A stretch of DNA of 64,000 nt, from the NCBI RefSeq assembly GCF_001439735.1, contig NZ_JYLN01000011.1, positions 1 through 64,000 of the forward strand. Direction: 5' to 3'. Positions 53,378 to 62,527 of this stretch are shown piece after piece (within the stretch, counting starts at the first letter, position 1; each line of letters opens with the position of its first letter). Both the position numbers and the translations under genes were made by a program. Source of the stretch: Pseudomonas paralactis (GTDB lineage Bacteria; Pseudomonadota; Gammaproteobacteria; Pseudomonadales; Pseudomonadaceae). Under the pieces are notes generated by a model. The model saw only the letters and a list, made by a program, of their open reading frames with translations. It had not been told where the DNA came from and ran no database searches.

Positions 53378-54400
53378 ATGAACCACAGCATCGACCACGC
53401 CCATCAGGACCCCGACCTGTTTGGCCTGCTTTACGGTTTCCGTTTTCGCCCCGGCGAAAAAGGTCAGCAGATTGACTCAGCCACCGCCCTCGCCGCCTTG
53501 CAGCAACCACAAGACCCGGAAGAATTTCTGTGGCTACACCTGAACCTCGCCCACGCCGCGTGCGAGCGCTGGATGCAGGCGCATTTGTCGCTGCCGCAGG
53601 AGTTTTTCGAAGCGCTGCATGAGGGCTCGCGCTCCACACGCATCGAACATGTGGACTCTGCCCTGCTGGCGGTGGTCAACGATGTGGTGTTCAACTTCAG
53701 CAGCATGGTGTCGTCAGACATTTCCACCTTGTGGGTATGTGCCCGCAGCCGTTTGCTGGTCAGTGCGCGCCTGCAACCGTTGCATTCGGTAGACAAATTG
53801 CGCTCGTCGGTGAAAGCCGGGGAACACTTTCGCTCGCCCCTGGAATTGCTGGTGCATTTGCTGCGCGATCAAGGCGAAGTGCTGACCCAGATCGTGCGCA
53901 AGACCAGTATCAGCGTGGACCATATCGAAGATCAGTTGTTGTCCTCACGCCTGTCCACCAACCGCGCCGAACTGGGCGCCGCGCGCCGCGTACTGGTGCG
54001 CCTGCAACGCCTGCTGGCGCTGGAACCGGGCTCGCTGTTGCGCCTGCTTAATCGCCCGCCGCAATGGCTGCAAAAGGAAGACGTGAAGGAGTTGCGCAAG
54101 TCTACCGAGGAGTTTGCGCTGATCATCAACGACCTGACGGCCCTGGGCGAGCGTATCAAGCTGCTCCAGGAAGAGATCGCCGCCAACCTCAATGAGCAAA
54201 GCAACCGCACGCTGTTCACCCTCACGGTGGTGACGGTGCTGGCGCTGCCGATCAATATCATTGCCGGTTTTTTTGGCATGAATGTGGGCGGTGTGCCGCT
54301 GTCCCAGGACCCGGAAGGCTTCTGGATACTGGTGGCGCTGGTCGCGACCTTTACCCTGATTGCCGGGCGCTGGGCCTTCAGAAAACGCAAAGACTATTAA
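53378..54400 (+). CDS. zntB: Zinc transporter ZntB (CorA family)
   Basis: This 340-residue inner-membrane protein has a large cytosolic N-terminal funnel (about residues 1-275) and two C-terminal membrane helices. The first helix ends in the family pore motif GMN (FFGMNVGGVPLSQDPEGFW, about residue 305). The linker RIKLLQEEIAANLNEQSNRTLFTLTVVTVLALP is typical of ZntB, which mediates Zn2+ transport. The tail is basic (FRKRKDY). It is a single gene followed by a REPIN. Confidence 0.9.
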   Translation: MNHSIDHAHQDPDLFGLLYGFRFRPGEKGQQIDSATALAALQQPQDPEEFLWLHLNLAHAACERWMQAHLSLPQEFFEALHEGSRSTRIEHVDSALLAVVNDVVFNFSSMVSSDISTLWVCARSRLLVSARLQPLHSVDKLRSSVKAGEHFRSPLELLVHLLRDQGEVLTQIVRKTSISVDHIEDQLLSSRLSTNRAELGAARRVLVRLQRLLALEPGSLLRLLNRPPQWLQKEDVKELRKSTEEFALIINDLTALGERIKLLQEEIAANLNEQSNRTLFTLTVVTVLALPINIIAGFFGMNVGGVPLSQDPEGFWILVALVATFTLIAGRWAFRKRKDY

Positions 54401-54428
54401 CACATGTGGGAGGGCTTGCCTCATACCT

Positions 54429-54526
54429 GTAGGAGCGAGCTTGCTCGCGAAAAACGTCAACGATAACGCGTGCCTCCTGAATGAACGCGGCGCCTATGAG
54501 TTTTTCGCGAGCAAGCTCGCTCCTAC
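54429..54526. repeat. REPIN upstream of the phosphate transporter gene
   Basis: GTAGGAGCGAGCTTGCTCGCGAA and its reverse complement flank the spacer AACGATAACGCGTGC...GAATGAACGCGGCGCC. It differs from the copy at 56316-56413 at only a few positions. Confidence 0.92.
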
Positions 54527-54662
54527 AGGCATGAGGAATTGACCGTGCTCAATTGCAGACAAGCGGTGTACTCGATTGCGCCAAACACTGATCTGCCGCA
54601 GCACCTTTGTAACATTCTGCAATGATCATCAAGGCCATCCTCCTCACTCTGGATGCTCCGGC

Positions 54663-56279
54663 ATGGCCACCCCTTCCTTGACCGCCTCCCCCCACGCGTC
54701 ACCCTCCGCCACCACACCCCGCCTGGACACGAAACCCGGCCTGTTGACGGTGATCATTTTTTTCGCCGTGCTCGCCATGGGCCTGTTGTTCACCGCCTAC
54801 AGCCTGATGCACGACATGCACGAGATGGGCGCCCAACTGACCACCTGGACGCCGTTCCTGCTGCTGGGCGTGGCGCTGTTGATCGCCCTGGGGTTCGAGT
54901 TCGTCAACGGTTTTCATGACACCGCCAACGCCGTCGCGACGGTGATTTACACCAACTCGTTGCCGCCGCATTTCGCGGTGGTGTGGTCGGGCTTTTTCAA
55001 CTTCCTCGGCGTGCTGCTGTCCAGCGGCGCGGTGGCATTCGGCATCATCGCCTTACTGCCGGTGGAGCTGATTTTGCAGGTGGGTTCATCGGCCGGGTTC
55101 GCCATGATTTTCGCCCTGCTGATCGCCGCAATCCTGTGGAACCTGGGCACCTGGTGGCTGGGGTTACCGGCCTCGTCGTCCCATACCCTGATCGGCTCGA
55201 TCATCGGCGTCGGTGTCGCCAACGCCCTGATGCACGGACGTGACGGCACCAGCGGTGTGGATTGGAGCCAGGCGATCAAGATCGGTTATGCGTTGCTGTT
55301 GTCACCGCTGATCGGCTTTGCGTTTGCCGCCATGCTGTTGCTGGCCCTGCGCGCCTTTGTCAAAAACCGTGCGCTGTACAAGGCACCCAAAGGCGACACG
55401 CCGCCGCCCTGGTGGATTCGCGGGATGCTGATTGTCACGTGCACCGGTGTGTCGTTCGCCCACGGTTCCAACGATGGGCAAAAGGGCATGGGCCTGATCA
55501 TGCTGATCCTGGTGGGCACCTTGCCGATGGCCTACGCGCTGAACCGCACCATGCCCGCCGATCAGTCGCTGCAATTTGCCGCTGTCGCTGAAGTGACCCA
55601 GGCTGCATTGGTTAAAGCAGCACCGCAGCCGGCACCGGGCGATTCTCGGGGCATCTTGTCGACCTACGTTCGTACCAAGGAAGCCACGCCGGAACTGGTG
55701 CCCGCCCTCGCCGCCATCACCGGGCATATCGGCGAAGAAGTGAAAAGCTATGGTTCCCTCGCCGCCGTACCGGCCGAAGCCGTCGGCAACGTGCGTAACG
55801 ACATGTACCTGACCAGCGAAACCATTCGCCTGATGGACAAAGGCAAGGTCGGCCACTTCGACGCCGACACCCAGGGCAAGCTGCAACTGTTCAAGCAACA
55901 GATCGACAACGCCACACGCTTTATCCCGCTGTGGGTGAAGATCGCCGTGGCCATTGCCCTTGGCCTGGGCACCATGGTCGGCTGGAAGCGCATCGTGGTG
56001 ACGGTGGGCGAAAAAATCGGCAAGACTCACCTGACTTACGCTCAAGGCGCTTCGGCCGAAACGGTGGCGATGCTGACCATTGGCGCGGCGGATATGTTCG
56101 GGCTGCCGGTGTCGACTACCCATGTATTGTCCTCGGGCGTGGCCGGGACCATGGTTGCCAATGGCGGGGGGTTGCAGATGAAGACCATCCGTAATTTGTT
56201 GATGGCGTGGGTGCTGACCTTGCCGGCGGCGATTATCCTGTCGGGTAGCCTCTACTGGCTGTTCACCCAATTGTTTTGA
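54663..56279 (+). CDS. Inorganic phosphate transporter, Pit family
   Basis: This 538-residue inner-membrane protein has about ten helices and the two Pit repeats: FVNGFHDTANAVATVIYTN (about residues 80-98) and SFAHGSNDGQKGMGLIML (about 265-282), which form the phosphate/metal-phosphate path. A central hydrophilic loop (about 305-415) is longer than in E. coli PitA. The start at 54663 (MATPSLTA) is the first Met near the predicted N-terminus; the frame begins 29 codons earlier. Near-identical REPINs lie on both sides. Confidence 0.9.
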   Translation: MATPSLTASPHASPSATTPRLDTKPGLLTVIIFFAVLAMGLLFTAYSLMHDMHEMGAQLTTWTPFLLLGVALLIALGFEFVNGFHDTANAVATVIYTNSLPPHFAVVWSGFFNFLGVLLSSGAVAFGIIALLPVELILQVGSSAGFAMIFALLIAAILWNLGTWWLGLPASSSHTLIGSIIGVGVANALMHGRDGTSGVDWSQAIKIGYALLLSPLIGFAFAAMLLLALRAFVKNRALYKAPKGDTPPPWWIRGMLIVTCTGVSFAHGSNDGQKGMGLIMLILVGTLPMAYALNRTMPADQSLQFAAVAEVTQAALVKAAPQPAPGDSRGILSTYVRTKEATPELVPALAAITGHIGEEVKSYGSLAAVPAEAVGNVRNDMYLTSETIRLMDKGKVGHFDADTQGKLQLFKQQIDNATRFIPLWVKIAVAIALGLGTMVGWKRIVVTVGEKIGKTHLTYAQGASAETVAMLTIGAADMFGLPVSTTHVLSSGVAGTMVANGGGLQMKTIRNLLMAWVLTLPAAIILSGSLYWLFTQLF

Positions 56280-56315
56280 CATACAGCAGATCAAAATGTG
56301 GGTGGCTTGCCCTCT

Positions 56316-56413
56316 GTAGGAGCGAGCTTGCTCGCGAAAAACGCCAACGATAACGCGTGCTTTCTGAATGAACGCGGCGCCTGTGAGTTTTTCGCGAGCA
56401 AGCTCGCTCCTAC
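56316..56413. repeat. REPIN downstream of the phosphate transporter gene
   Basis: Same ends and nearly the same spacer as the copy at 54429-54526, in the same orientation. It lies between the convergent Pit and pxpC genes. Confidence 0.92.
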
Positions 56414-56450
56414 AGGTATTAGGGCGTGCCACCCTTGGTTTTGTGTTTCT

Positions 56451-57425
56451 TCAGGGTGTGAAGAGCCCAACCATGGCCTTCAGGCGTTTCTTGTAGACCC
56501 GCCGTGCCTCCAGCGCTTGCTCCAGTGTCACCGCCACAAACCCCGCCCGCTGGTTGGGCTGCATCTGCCCGATCAAGTCCAGGTCGGCGCTGATCACCGT
56601 GCCGATCATCGCGTAGCCACCGCCCGACACCGCATCGCGATGCAGCACAATCGGTTCCAGCCCCGCCGGTACTTGAATCGAGCCAATCGGGTAGCAACTG
56701 TCGACGATGTTGGAGGGATCGGAGCCCGCGCCAAACGGCTGTTCACGTGGCTGGAAGCTCAACGCGCTGCCGCCCTTGAAGCGATAGCCGATGCGATCGG
56801 CCTCGGAGCCCACCGTCCATGGTTCGGCAAAAAAGCTGCTTTTCGCCCCGTCAGTCAAGCGTTCGTAATACAGCCCCGGTACGACCCGCAACGTGACATC
56901 GCCGCCCACCGAACGACGCAACGCCATCGGCAAGCTGTTGCCCGCGCGCCCCGCACCACTGGCGGCGCCGACGGGCAACAGATCGCCCTCCTGCAAACGC
57001 CGCCCATCAAACCCACCAAGCGCGCCAAGGGTGTAGGTGGAGCGGCTGCCGAGCACCAACGGCACATCAATGCCCCCGGCGACGGCGAGGTAAGTGCGCG
57101 CGCCAGCCACAGGAAACTCGAAGCGCAGCACCTGCCCGGCACGCACGCTAAAGGCGGTGTCCTGATGCACCACTTCACCGTCCAGGCGCGGTGACATCAA
57201 GGCACCGCTCAACGCGACCAGCGCGTCTTGCTGAAACTCCAACTCAGGCCCGATCAGCGTGCATTCCAGGCCAGCCGCATCCACGGGGTTGCCGACCAAA
57301 TGGTTGGCCGCACTCAGCGCGTATTGGTCCAGCGCCCCCGATGGCGGAATACCCAGGTGGTAATAGCCTTCGCGGCCCAGGTCCTGCACGGAGGTGGCGA
57401 GGCCGGGTTTGAGCACCTTGATCAT
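56451..57425 (-). CDS. pxpC: 5-oxoprolinase subunit C (biotin-dependent carboxyltransferase family)
   Basis: This 324-residue protein (KipA/AHS2 family) is one part of the ATP-dependent PxpABC 5-oxoprolinase, which opens pyroglutamate to glutamate. It starts IKVLKPGLATSVQDLGREGYYHLGIPPSGALDQ and contains RTYLAVAGGIDVPLVLGSRSTY and the DRIGYRFKG segment. The start at 57425 overlaps the pxpB stop by four bases (ATGA) and has GGAGGCGCTGGC upstream; a much longer open frame upstream was rejected. It is the last gene of the leftward operon. Confidence 0.9.
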   Translation of the reverse strand: MIKVLKPGLATSVQDLGREGYYHLGIPPSGALDQYALSAANHLVGNPVDAAGLECTLIGPELEFQQDALVALSGALMSPRLDGEVVHQDTAFSVRAGQVLRFEFPVAGARTYLAVAGGIDVPLVLGSRSTYTLGALGGFDGRRLQEGDLLPVGAASGAGRAGNSLPMALRRSVGGDVTLRVVPGLYYERLTDGAKSSFFAEPWTVGSEADRIGYRFKGGSALSFQPREQPFGAGSDPSNIVDSCYPIGSIQVPAGLEPIVLHRDAVSGGGYAMIGTVISADLDLIGQMQPNQRAGFVAVTLEQALEARRVYKKRLKAMVGLFTP

Positions 57426-58300
57426 GCCAGCGCCTCCTGCAGAGTTTTCGGATAGCCAATAGGGTCGGCGAGAAAGGCATCCAGAGAGAATTCCACCGGG
57501 CGAATGCGCAAGTCGAAACGCCCGGCGTCCACGTCGGCGACGGCCAGGTCGTAAGCCTCCCGGTCCATCGGTTTGAACTGCACGATATCGCCAGGGCGGA
57601 AGAACACCATGTGCTCCTTGAGGTACGCCAACTGCTGCTGCGGGTCGTAGATCGGTGCCGGGGTCACGCCGAACATCTGGTAACCGCCAGCGCCGCGAAC
57701 CGAATAGATACACCCAAAACAGCCGCCATGGCCCAGGGTCAGTTTTGGCGTGTCGGTACGTGGCCGCAGGTATTTGGGTACCTGCAATTGCCGTTCGCGC
57801 TCGACCATCTGGAACATGAACGGCAACCCCGCGACAAACCCGACCATCGACACAAACCACGGCGCGCCGCTGTGAGCGGCGATAAACGCGTCCACATCGG
57901 CCAAGCCATTGATGCGTGCGGCGTATTCCAGGTCGGTGCCGCTGGGGTCTTGGTGGCGGTCACGAAAACGCATCAAGGTTTCGTGGGTCCAGGGGTCGTT
58001 ATAGAGCACCGGGATTTCGATAATGCGCGTGTGCAACGTGCGCTCGGCCACCGCCTGGGCTTCGGCACTTTGCACGGCGTCGAGCAGCACATGGGGCGCT
58101 ATACGGTCGGGGTCGAAGCGGATCTGGAACGACGCATTGGCCAGGCACACATCCAGCACGCCTTCCAGCGCCAGGCGCTCCACGGCGCGGGTCACCGCCA
58201 TGCCTTTGAAAAAGGCCTCCAGGGACATGCTGTCGCTGACCTCGGCAAACAGGTGTTCATCACCGCCGAAGCTGTAGCGGATGGGGGACGTTTCAGCCAT
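57422..58300 (-). CDS. pxpB: 5-oxoprolinase subunit B (carboxyltransferase family)
   Basis: This 292-residue KipI/AHS1-type protein is the second carboxyltransferase-like subunit. Markers are VPVLYND-like IEIPVLYNDPWTHETLMRFR, FIAAHSGAPWFVSMVGFVAGLPFM and IYSVRGAGGYQMFGVTPAPIYD. It is about 60 residues longer than the E. coli protein, like the larger form found in Pseudomonas. The start at 58300 (MAETSPIRYSFGGDEH) follows GAGGAACAGAC. It lies 55 bases after pxpA. Confidence 0.88.
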   Translation of the reverse strand: MAETSPIRYSFGGDEHLFAEVSDSMSLEAFFKGMAVTRAVERLALEGVLDVCLANASFQIRFDPDRIAPHVLLDAVQSAEAQAVAERTLHTRIIEIPVLYNDPWTHETLMRFRDRHQDPSGTDLEYAARINGLADVDAFIAAHSGAPWFVSMVGFVAGLPFMFQMVERERQLQVPKYLRPRTDTPKLTLGHGGCFGCIYSVRGAGGYQMFGVTPAPIYDPQQQLAYLKEHMVFFRPGDIVQFKPMDREAYDLAVADVDAGRFDLRIRPVEFSLDAFLADPIGYPKTLQEALA

Positions 58301-58355
58301 GTCTGTTCCTCTTGGAATCATTGTAGAAAGGCAGGCAAAAAGTGAGGTAAGGCGT

Positions 58356-59114
58356 TTATTGAGGGCGGCGAACTTCGATCCCTGCCTGGTCCAACGCCTC
58401 ACGGGTGGCTTGCACCAGGTCCAGGGCGCCAGGGGTATCGCTGTGCAGGCAGATGGAATCGAATTCGATCATCAGGTCTTCGCCTTCTACGGTACGTACC
58501 AGCCCCGTCTGACAAGCGCGCAGGACACGCGCTGCAACGTTGGCAGGCTCCAGTGCGCGTACATTGCGGGTAAATACGATTGAGCCGCTCAGATCGTACT
58601 CACGGTCGGCATAGAACTCGCGCACGACCGGCTGCCCCAGTTCCTTGGCAATGCGCCAGATCACCGAGTTGGGCATGCAATACAGCATCAGCGTGGGCTC
58701 GATGATCTGCAGGTTCTGCACCAACAGCCGGGCGGCCTCTTCATCGCGGGCCAGGTGCATGTAGAGCGCGCCGTGAGGCTTGATATGTTGCAGGGTCACG
58801 CCCTGGGCGCGGGCCATTTCACGCAGCGCGCCAAGCTGGTAGAGCATATCGTCCACCAGCTCCTGGGCCGGTGCATTGATATGCCGGCGACCAAAGCCCA
58901 CCAGGTCGCGAAAGCCCGGGTGAGCGCCGATGGCCACACCCAATTGCCTGGCGCGCTCGACGGTGCGGCGCATGGTGCCGGGGTCGCCAGCGTGAAAGCC
59001 GGTGGCGATATTGGCCGAGCTGATATACGCCATCAGCTCGGCGTCGACGCCGTCGCCGATGGTCCAGGGCCCGAAGCTTTCGCCCATGTCTGAATTCAAA
59101 TCCACTGCCTGCAT
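58356..59114 (-). CDS. pxpA: 5-oxoprolinase subunit A (LamB/YcsF family)
   Basis: This 252-residue protein begins with VDLNSDMGESFGPW and contains SANIATGFHAGDPGTMRRTV, VAIGAHPGFRDLVGFGRR and LQHIKPHGALYMHLARD, all hallmarks of the PxpA/YcsF family. It is the first gene of the pxpABC operon. The ATG at 59114 is used rather than the preceding TTG. A LysR gene is transcribed divergently 105 bases away and likely controls the operon. Confidence 0.93.
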   Translation of the reverse strand: MQAVDLNSDMGESFGPWTIGDGVDAELMAYISSANIATGFHAGDPGTMRRTVERARQLGVAIGAHPGFRDLVGFGRRHINAPAQELVDDMLYQLGALREMARAQGVTLQHIKPHGALYMHLARDEEAARLLVQNLQIIEPTLMLYCMPNSVIWRIAKELGQPVVREFYADREYDLSGSIVFTRNVRALEPANVAARVLRACQTGLVRTVEGEDLMIEFDSICLHSDTPGALDLVQATREALDQAGIEVRRPQ

Positions 59115-59183
59115 CAAGGTTGCTCCGCCATAAGGGATGCCAGAAAAGTAGGCCGGGGCTTGACCCCTTGGGAAGATCTATTA

Positions 59184-59203
59184 TCAGATGGCCCATCTTC
59201 TGA
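59184..59203. promoter_or_regulatory. Possible LysR-type operator between pxpA and its regulator
   Basis: TCAGA at 59184-59188 and TCTGA at 59199-59203 form an inverted repeat of the T-N11-A type, and ATCAGATA a few bases further repeats one arm. The site lies 17 bases before the LysR start. Confidence 0.5.
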
Positions 59204-59219
59204 AAATCAGATACCAGCC

Positions 59220-60137
59220 ATGTCCCTAACCTTGCGCCAGGTTCGCTACTTCGTCGCCACCGCTGAAATCGGCCAGATTTCTCAGGCGGCGATTCACCTG
59301 AACATCTCCCAATCGGCGGTGACCACGGCGATCAAGGAGCTGGAAGCCATGCTCGGCGTGCAGTTGTTCGTGCGCTCGGCCCAGGGCATGAACCTCACCG
59401 ACGCCGGTCGGCATTTTCTCAACCGCGCCTATGTGATTGTGCGCAGCGTGGAGGATGCCCTGAACAGCCCGCTGCCGGACTACCGCGCCAGCGGCGTGCT
59501 GCGGGTGGCGGCCAGTTACACCGTGTTGGGTTATTTCCTGCCGCACCATTTGCAGCGCATGGAACATTGGCATCCGGACGTGACCATTGAGGTGTTCGAG
59601 CAGGAACGCCAGGCCATCGAACAGGGCCTGCTCGATGGCCAGTTCGACATGGCCGTGGTGCTCACCGCCAACCTCACCCACGCGGATATCGTCTCGGAAA
59701 TTCTATTCAACTCCGAACGCCGCCTGTGGCTGCCCAGCCATCACCCGTTGTGCGAACGCGGCGCCGTGAGCCTGGCGGACGTGGCCCAAGAGCCCTACAT
59801 TTTGCTCACCGTCGATGAAGCCGAACACAGTGCCATGCGCTACTGGGAACAGGCCGGGCAAACGCCCAAGGTGCGGCTGCGCACCAGCTCGGTGGAGGCG
59901 GTGCGCAGCATGGTTGCCAACGGCAGCGGCGTGGCGATTCTGTCCGACCTGGTGCACCGGCCCTGGTCCCTGGAAGGCAAGCGCATCGAGACGCTGACCG
60001 TGACCGACCCGGTCACGCCCATGAGCGTGGGCCTGGCCTGGCACCGCGAGCGCGCGTTTACCCCGGCGATGCAAGCCTTCCGGGATTACTTCCACGATGC
60101 ATTCCTGGCGCCGCAGCAGTTGTCGGCACGCCGCTAA
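59220..60137 (+). CDS. LysR family regulator divergent from pxpABC
   Basis: This 305-residue regulator has the helix-turn-helix at about residues 5-62 (LRQVRYFVATAEIGQISQAA, LNISQSAVTTAIKELEAMLG) and an effector domain from about 90. The start at 59220 gives the usual LTLRQVRYF N-terminus. The divergent layout suggests control of oxoproline use. Its stop overlaps that of the convergent LysR gene by four bases. Confidence 0.88.
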   Translation: MSLTLRQVRYFVATAEIGQISQAAIHLNISQSAVTTAIKELEAMLGVQLFVRSAQGMNLTDAGRHFLNRAYVIVRSVEDALNSPLPDYRASGVLRVAASYTVLGYFLPHHLQRMEHWHPDVTIEVFEQERQAIEQGLLDGQFDMAVVLTANLTHADIVSEILFNSERRLWLPSHHPLCERGAVSLADVAQEPYILLTVDEAEHSAMRYWEQAGQTPKVRLRTSSVEAVRSMVANGSGVAILSDLVHRPWSLEGKRIETLTVTDPVTPMSVGLAWHRERAFTPAMQAFRDYFHDAFLAPQQLSARR

Positions 60138-61030
60138 AGATGGGCTTGCAGGGTGGCGGTCAACCAGTCCATGAACACCCGCACCCGTAATGGCAAATGC
60201 CGCTGGCCGGCGTACAGCAACGACACATCCAGGGGCGGCGCCTGGTAGTCGGGCAACACCGCCACCAACTCGCCGCTGGCCAACAAGTCGCGTATGCCGA
60301 GTTGCGGCACCTGGGTGATGCCAAACCCGCCCAGGCACGCCGACTGATAGGCATCGGTGCTGTTGACCGTCACCCGGCCTGCCATCGGTAACCGCTGCAC
60401 CTTGTTGCCCACCAAGTACTCGAACCCGGCCGAGCGTGCGCCCAGTGGCCGCACGTAATGCACCAACTGGTGATGCGCCAGGTCTGCCAAGGTTTCGGGC
60501 ACGCCATACCGTTGCAGGTACGCCGCACTCGCGCAGTTGACCATCGGCATGCTGCACACCCGTCGCGCTACCACGGTTTGATCAGGCTGGGCGCCGACAC
60601 GCACCACGCAATCGAAGCCTTCGGCGATCAGGTCCACTTGGCGGTCCGAGCAACTGATCTGCATGTCGATCAACGGGTGGCGCGCCATGAACGTGGGCAA
60701 GTTCGGCAAAATCACTGCCCGTGCCATGACGTTGGGCATGTCCACCCGTATGCGCCCCGCCAGTTGGGTTTCGTCCTGGCGAAACAGGCCTTCCAGCTCC
60801 TCCATGTGGGCCAGCAGATCCTTGCTGCGCTCGTACAGCACACGGCCATCCTGGGTCGCCTGCACTTTGCGCGTGGTGCGTTGCAGCAAGCGCGCCCCGA
60901 GCAGTTCTTCCAGTGCCTGCACATGCTCGGACACGGTGGAGCGCGGCAGGCCGAGGCTTTCACCCGCCTGGGTGAAACTCGACAATTCAGTCACGCGCAC
61001 GAAGGTACGCAGCAGCTCAAGCTTGTTCAT
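60134..61030 (-). CDS. LysR family transcriptional regulator
   Basis: This 298-residue regulator has a helix-turn-helix at residues 1-60 (MNKLELLRTFVRVTELSSFT, LGLPRSTVSEHVQALEELLG) and the CrgA-like effector domain (GRIRVDMPNVMARAVILPNL, DLIAEGFDCVVRVG). The start at 61030 is the family start. It is divergent from an SDR gene 106 bases away and is likely its regulator. A loose inverted repeat (TCCGC at 61060, GCGGA at 61090) lies between. Confidence 0.88.
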   Translation of the reverse strand: MNKLELLRTFVRVTELSSFTQAGESLGLPRSTVSEHVQALEELLGARLLQRTTRKVQATQDGRVLYERSKDLLAHMEELEGLFRQDETQLAGRIRVDMPNVMARAVILPNLPTFMARHPLIDMQISCSDRQVDLIAEGFDCVVRVGAQPDQTVVARRVCSMPMVNCASAAYLQRYGVPETLADLAHHQLVHYVRPLGARSAGFEYLVGNKVQRLPMAGRVTVNSTDAYQSACLGGFGITQVPQLGIRDLLASGELVAVLPDYQAPPLDVSLLYAGQRHLPLRVRVFMDWLTATLQAHL

Positions 61031-61136
61031 GGGATTGTTCGCTTTATCCGGCCAGTGATTCCGCAATAGTGCTGTTTATCACGTTATAGGCGGACAAATA
61101 CACTCAGTCCCACTAACTACCGCTGAGGACTGCACC

Positions 61137-61895
61137 ATGACCCGTAAAATCGCACTCATCACCGGCGCCAGCCGTGGCCTGGGCAAAAGCGCTGCGCTGC
61201 ACCTGGCTGCCCAAGGCGTAGACATTATCGGCACCTACCACAGCGCCGCGGGCGAAGCCCAAGCCGTGGTTGCCCAGGTAGAGGCATTGGGTGGCCGCGC
61301 CGCCATGCTGCAACTGGACGTGAGCCAGAGCGCGAGCTTCGATGCGTTCATTGGCCAGATCGGTAAGTTGCTCAAGGATGTGTTCGCCGTGGATCGCTTC
61401 GATTTCCTGATCAACAATGCCGGAGTCGGCACCCACGCAAGCTTTGTCGAGACCACCGAAGCCCAGTTTGACCAGTTGGTGGCAATCCACGTAAAGGCGC
61501 CGTTTTTTCTCACGCAAAAACTGCTGCCGTTGATCAACGACGGCGGGCGCATCATCAATATCTCCAGCGGCCTGGCGCGCTTCAGCCTGCCGGGGTACGC
61601 GGCCTATGCGGCGATGAAGGGCGCGGTCGAAGTGCTGTCGCGTTATCAGGCCAAAGAGCTGGGCCCACGCGGCATTACCGTGAACACCCTGGCGCCGGGC
61701 GCGATTGCCACCGACTTCGGCGGCGGCGCGGTGCGTGACAACACCGAGGTGAATGCAATGATCGCCAGCAATACGGCCCTGGGCCGCGCCGGTTTGCCGG
61801 ACGATATTGGCGGGGCGATTTCGACCTTGCTGGCCGATGGCAGCCACTGGATCACCGGCCAGCGGATCGAAGCGTCGGGCGGGATGTTCCTCTAA
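61137..61895 (+). CDS. Short-chain dehydrogenase/reductase
   Basis: This 252-residue oxidoreductase has the cofactor-binding TGASRGLG (residues 9-16), NNAG (about 96), catalytic Ser in INISSGLARFS (about 141) and YAAMK (Tyr and Lys, about 156-160), then the NTLAPGAIATDF segment. HS after GTY (residues 33-36) suggests NADPH preference, which is only inference. The substrate is unknown. The ATG follows GAGGACTGCACC. Confidence 0.9.
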   Translation: MTRKIALITGASRGLGKSAALHLAAQGVDIIGTYHSAAGEAQAVVAQVEALGGRAAMLQLDVSQSASFDAFIGQIGKLLKDVFAVDRFDFLINNAGVGTHASFVETTEAQFDQLVAIHVKAPFFLTQKLLPLINDGGRIINISSGLARFSLPGYAAYAAMKGAVEVLSRYQAKELGPRGITVNTLAPGAIATDFGGGAVRDNTEVNAMIASNTALGRAGLPDDIGGAISTLLADGSHWITGQRIEASGGMFL

Positions 61896-61908
61896 ACGAC
61901 GCCCCCCT

Positions 61909-62006
61909 GTAGGAGCGAGCTTGCTCGCGAAATACTCAAGAGCGCCGCGTGTTTCCAGAGGTCCCGCGTTATCGTCAGCGATCTTCGCGAGCAAGCTCGC
62001 TCCTAC
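61909..62006. repeat. REPIN overlapping the end of the PACE gene
   Basis: GTAGGAGCGAGCTTGCTCGCGAA and its reverse complement surround a spacer with CCCGCGTTATCGTCAGCGAT, close to the spacer of the copy at 25194. The right end overlaps the stop codon of the PACE gene at 62003-62005. Confidence 0.92.
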
Positions 62007-62440
62007 AGGGTAACTGGGGTTTTACCGACGAATTTCTCGCGCAACACGTCGTAACCCCAGTGGTACACGTAGGTGTACGGCAGGAAGAACAGCAACACGC
62101 CAATGTCGAGGATGAAGGCTTCCAACAGGCTGATCTTCATCAGGGCGGCAATCAGCGGCACCGCCAAGAGGATCAGCCCGCCTTCGAACAGCAGCGCGTG
62201 CAGCACTCGGGTCCAACCGCTGTTGGCCAGTTGCAGGTGGGTTTTGAGGCGGTCGAACAGGCTGTTGAACACCACGTTCCAGCTCAGGGCCAACAGGCTG
62301 ATGCCCAGGGTCACAGCGCCCATCTCCAGCGCCGGTCTGCCGGTGATCCACACCAACAGCGGCGTACAGATCAACAAGGCCAACCCTTCAAAACCCAGGG
62401 CTTGGAAAACACGTTCAGTAATCGACTTGGTAGGGTTCAT
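62003..62440 (-). CDS. PACE family efflux transporter
   Basis: This 145-residue inner-membrane protein has four helices arranged as two bacterial transmembrane pairs, typical of the proteobacterial antimicrobial compound efflux (AceI-like) family. It starts KSITERVFQALGFEGLALLI, has ALSWNVVFNSLFDRL in the first pair with the conserved W-N, and FEGGLILLAVPLIAALM in the second. Such proteins export chlorhexidine or other biocides and polyamines. The stop codon (TAG) lies within the end of a REPIN. A divergent LysR gene 87 bases away is the likely regulator. Confidence 0.87.
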   Translation of the reverse strand: MNPTKSITERVFQALGFEGLALLICTPLLVWITGRPALEMGAVTLGISLLALSWNVVFNSLFDRLKTHLQLANSGWTRVLHALLFEGGLILLAVPLIAALMKISLLEAFILDIGVLLFFLPYTYVYHWGYDVLREKFVGKTPVTL

Positions 62441-62527
62441 GACCCGGCTCCGTGAGTGACGATGATTGCCATGATCAGCCTTTGTCTCGATACTTCATAA
62501 CCAGTAACCATCGACCAAGGCGATAGT

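Noticed and set aside
59703..60557. 284-codon minus-strand frame across two LysR genes
   Set aside because: It spans the ends of two well-supported convergent genes and has no motif or start signal.
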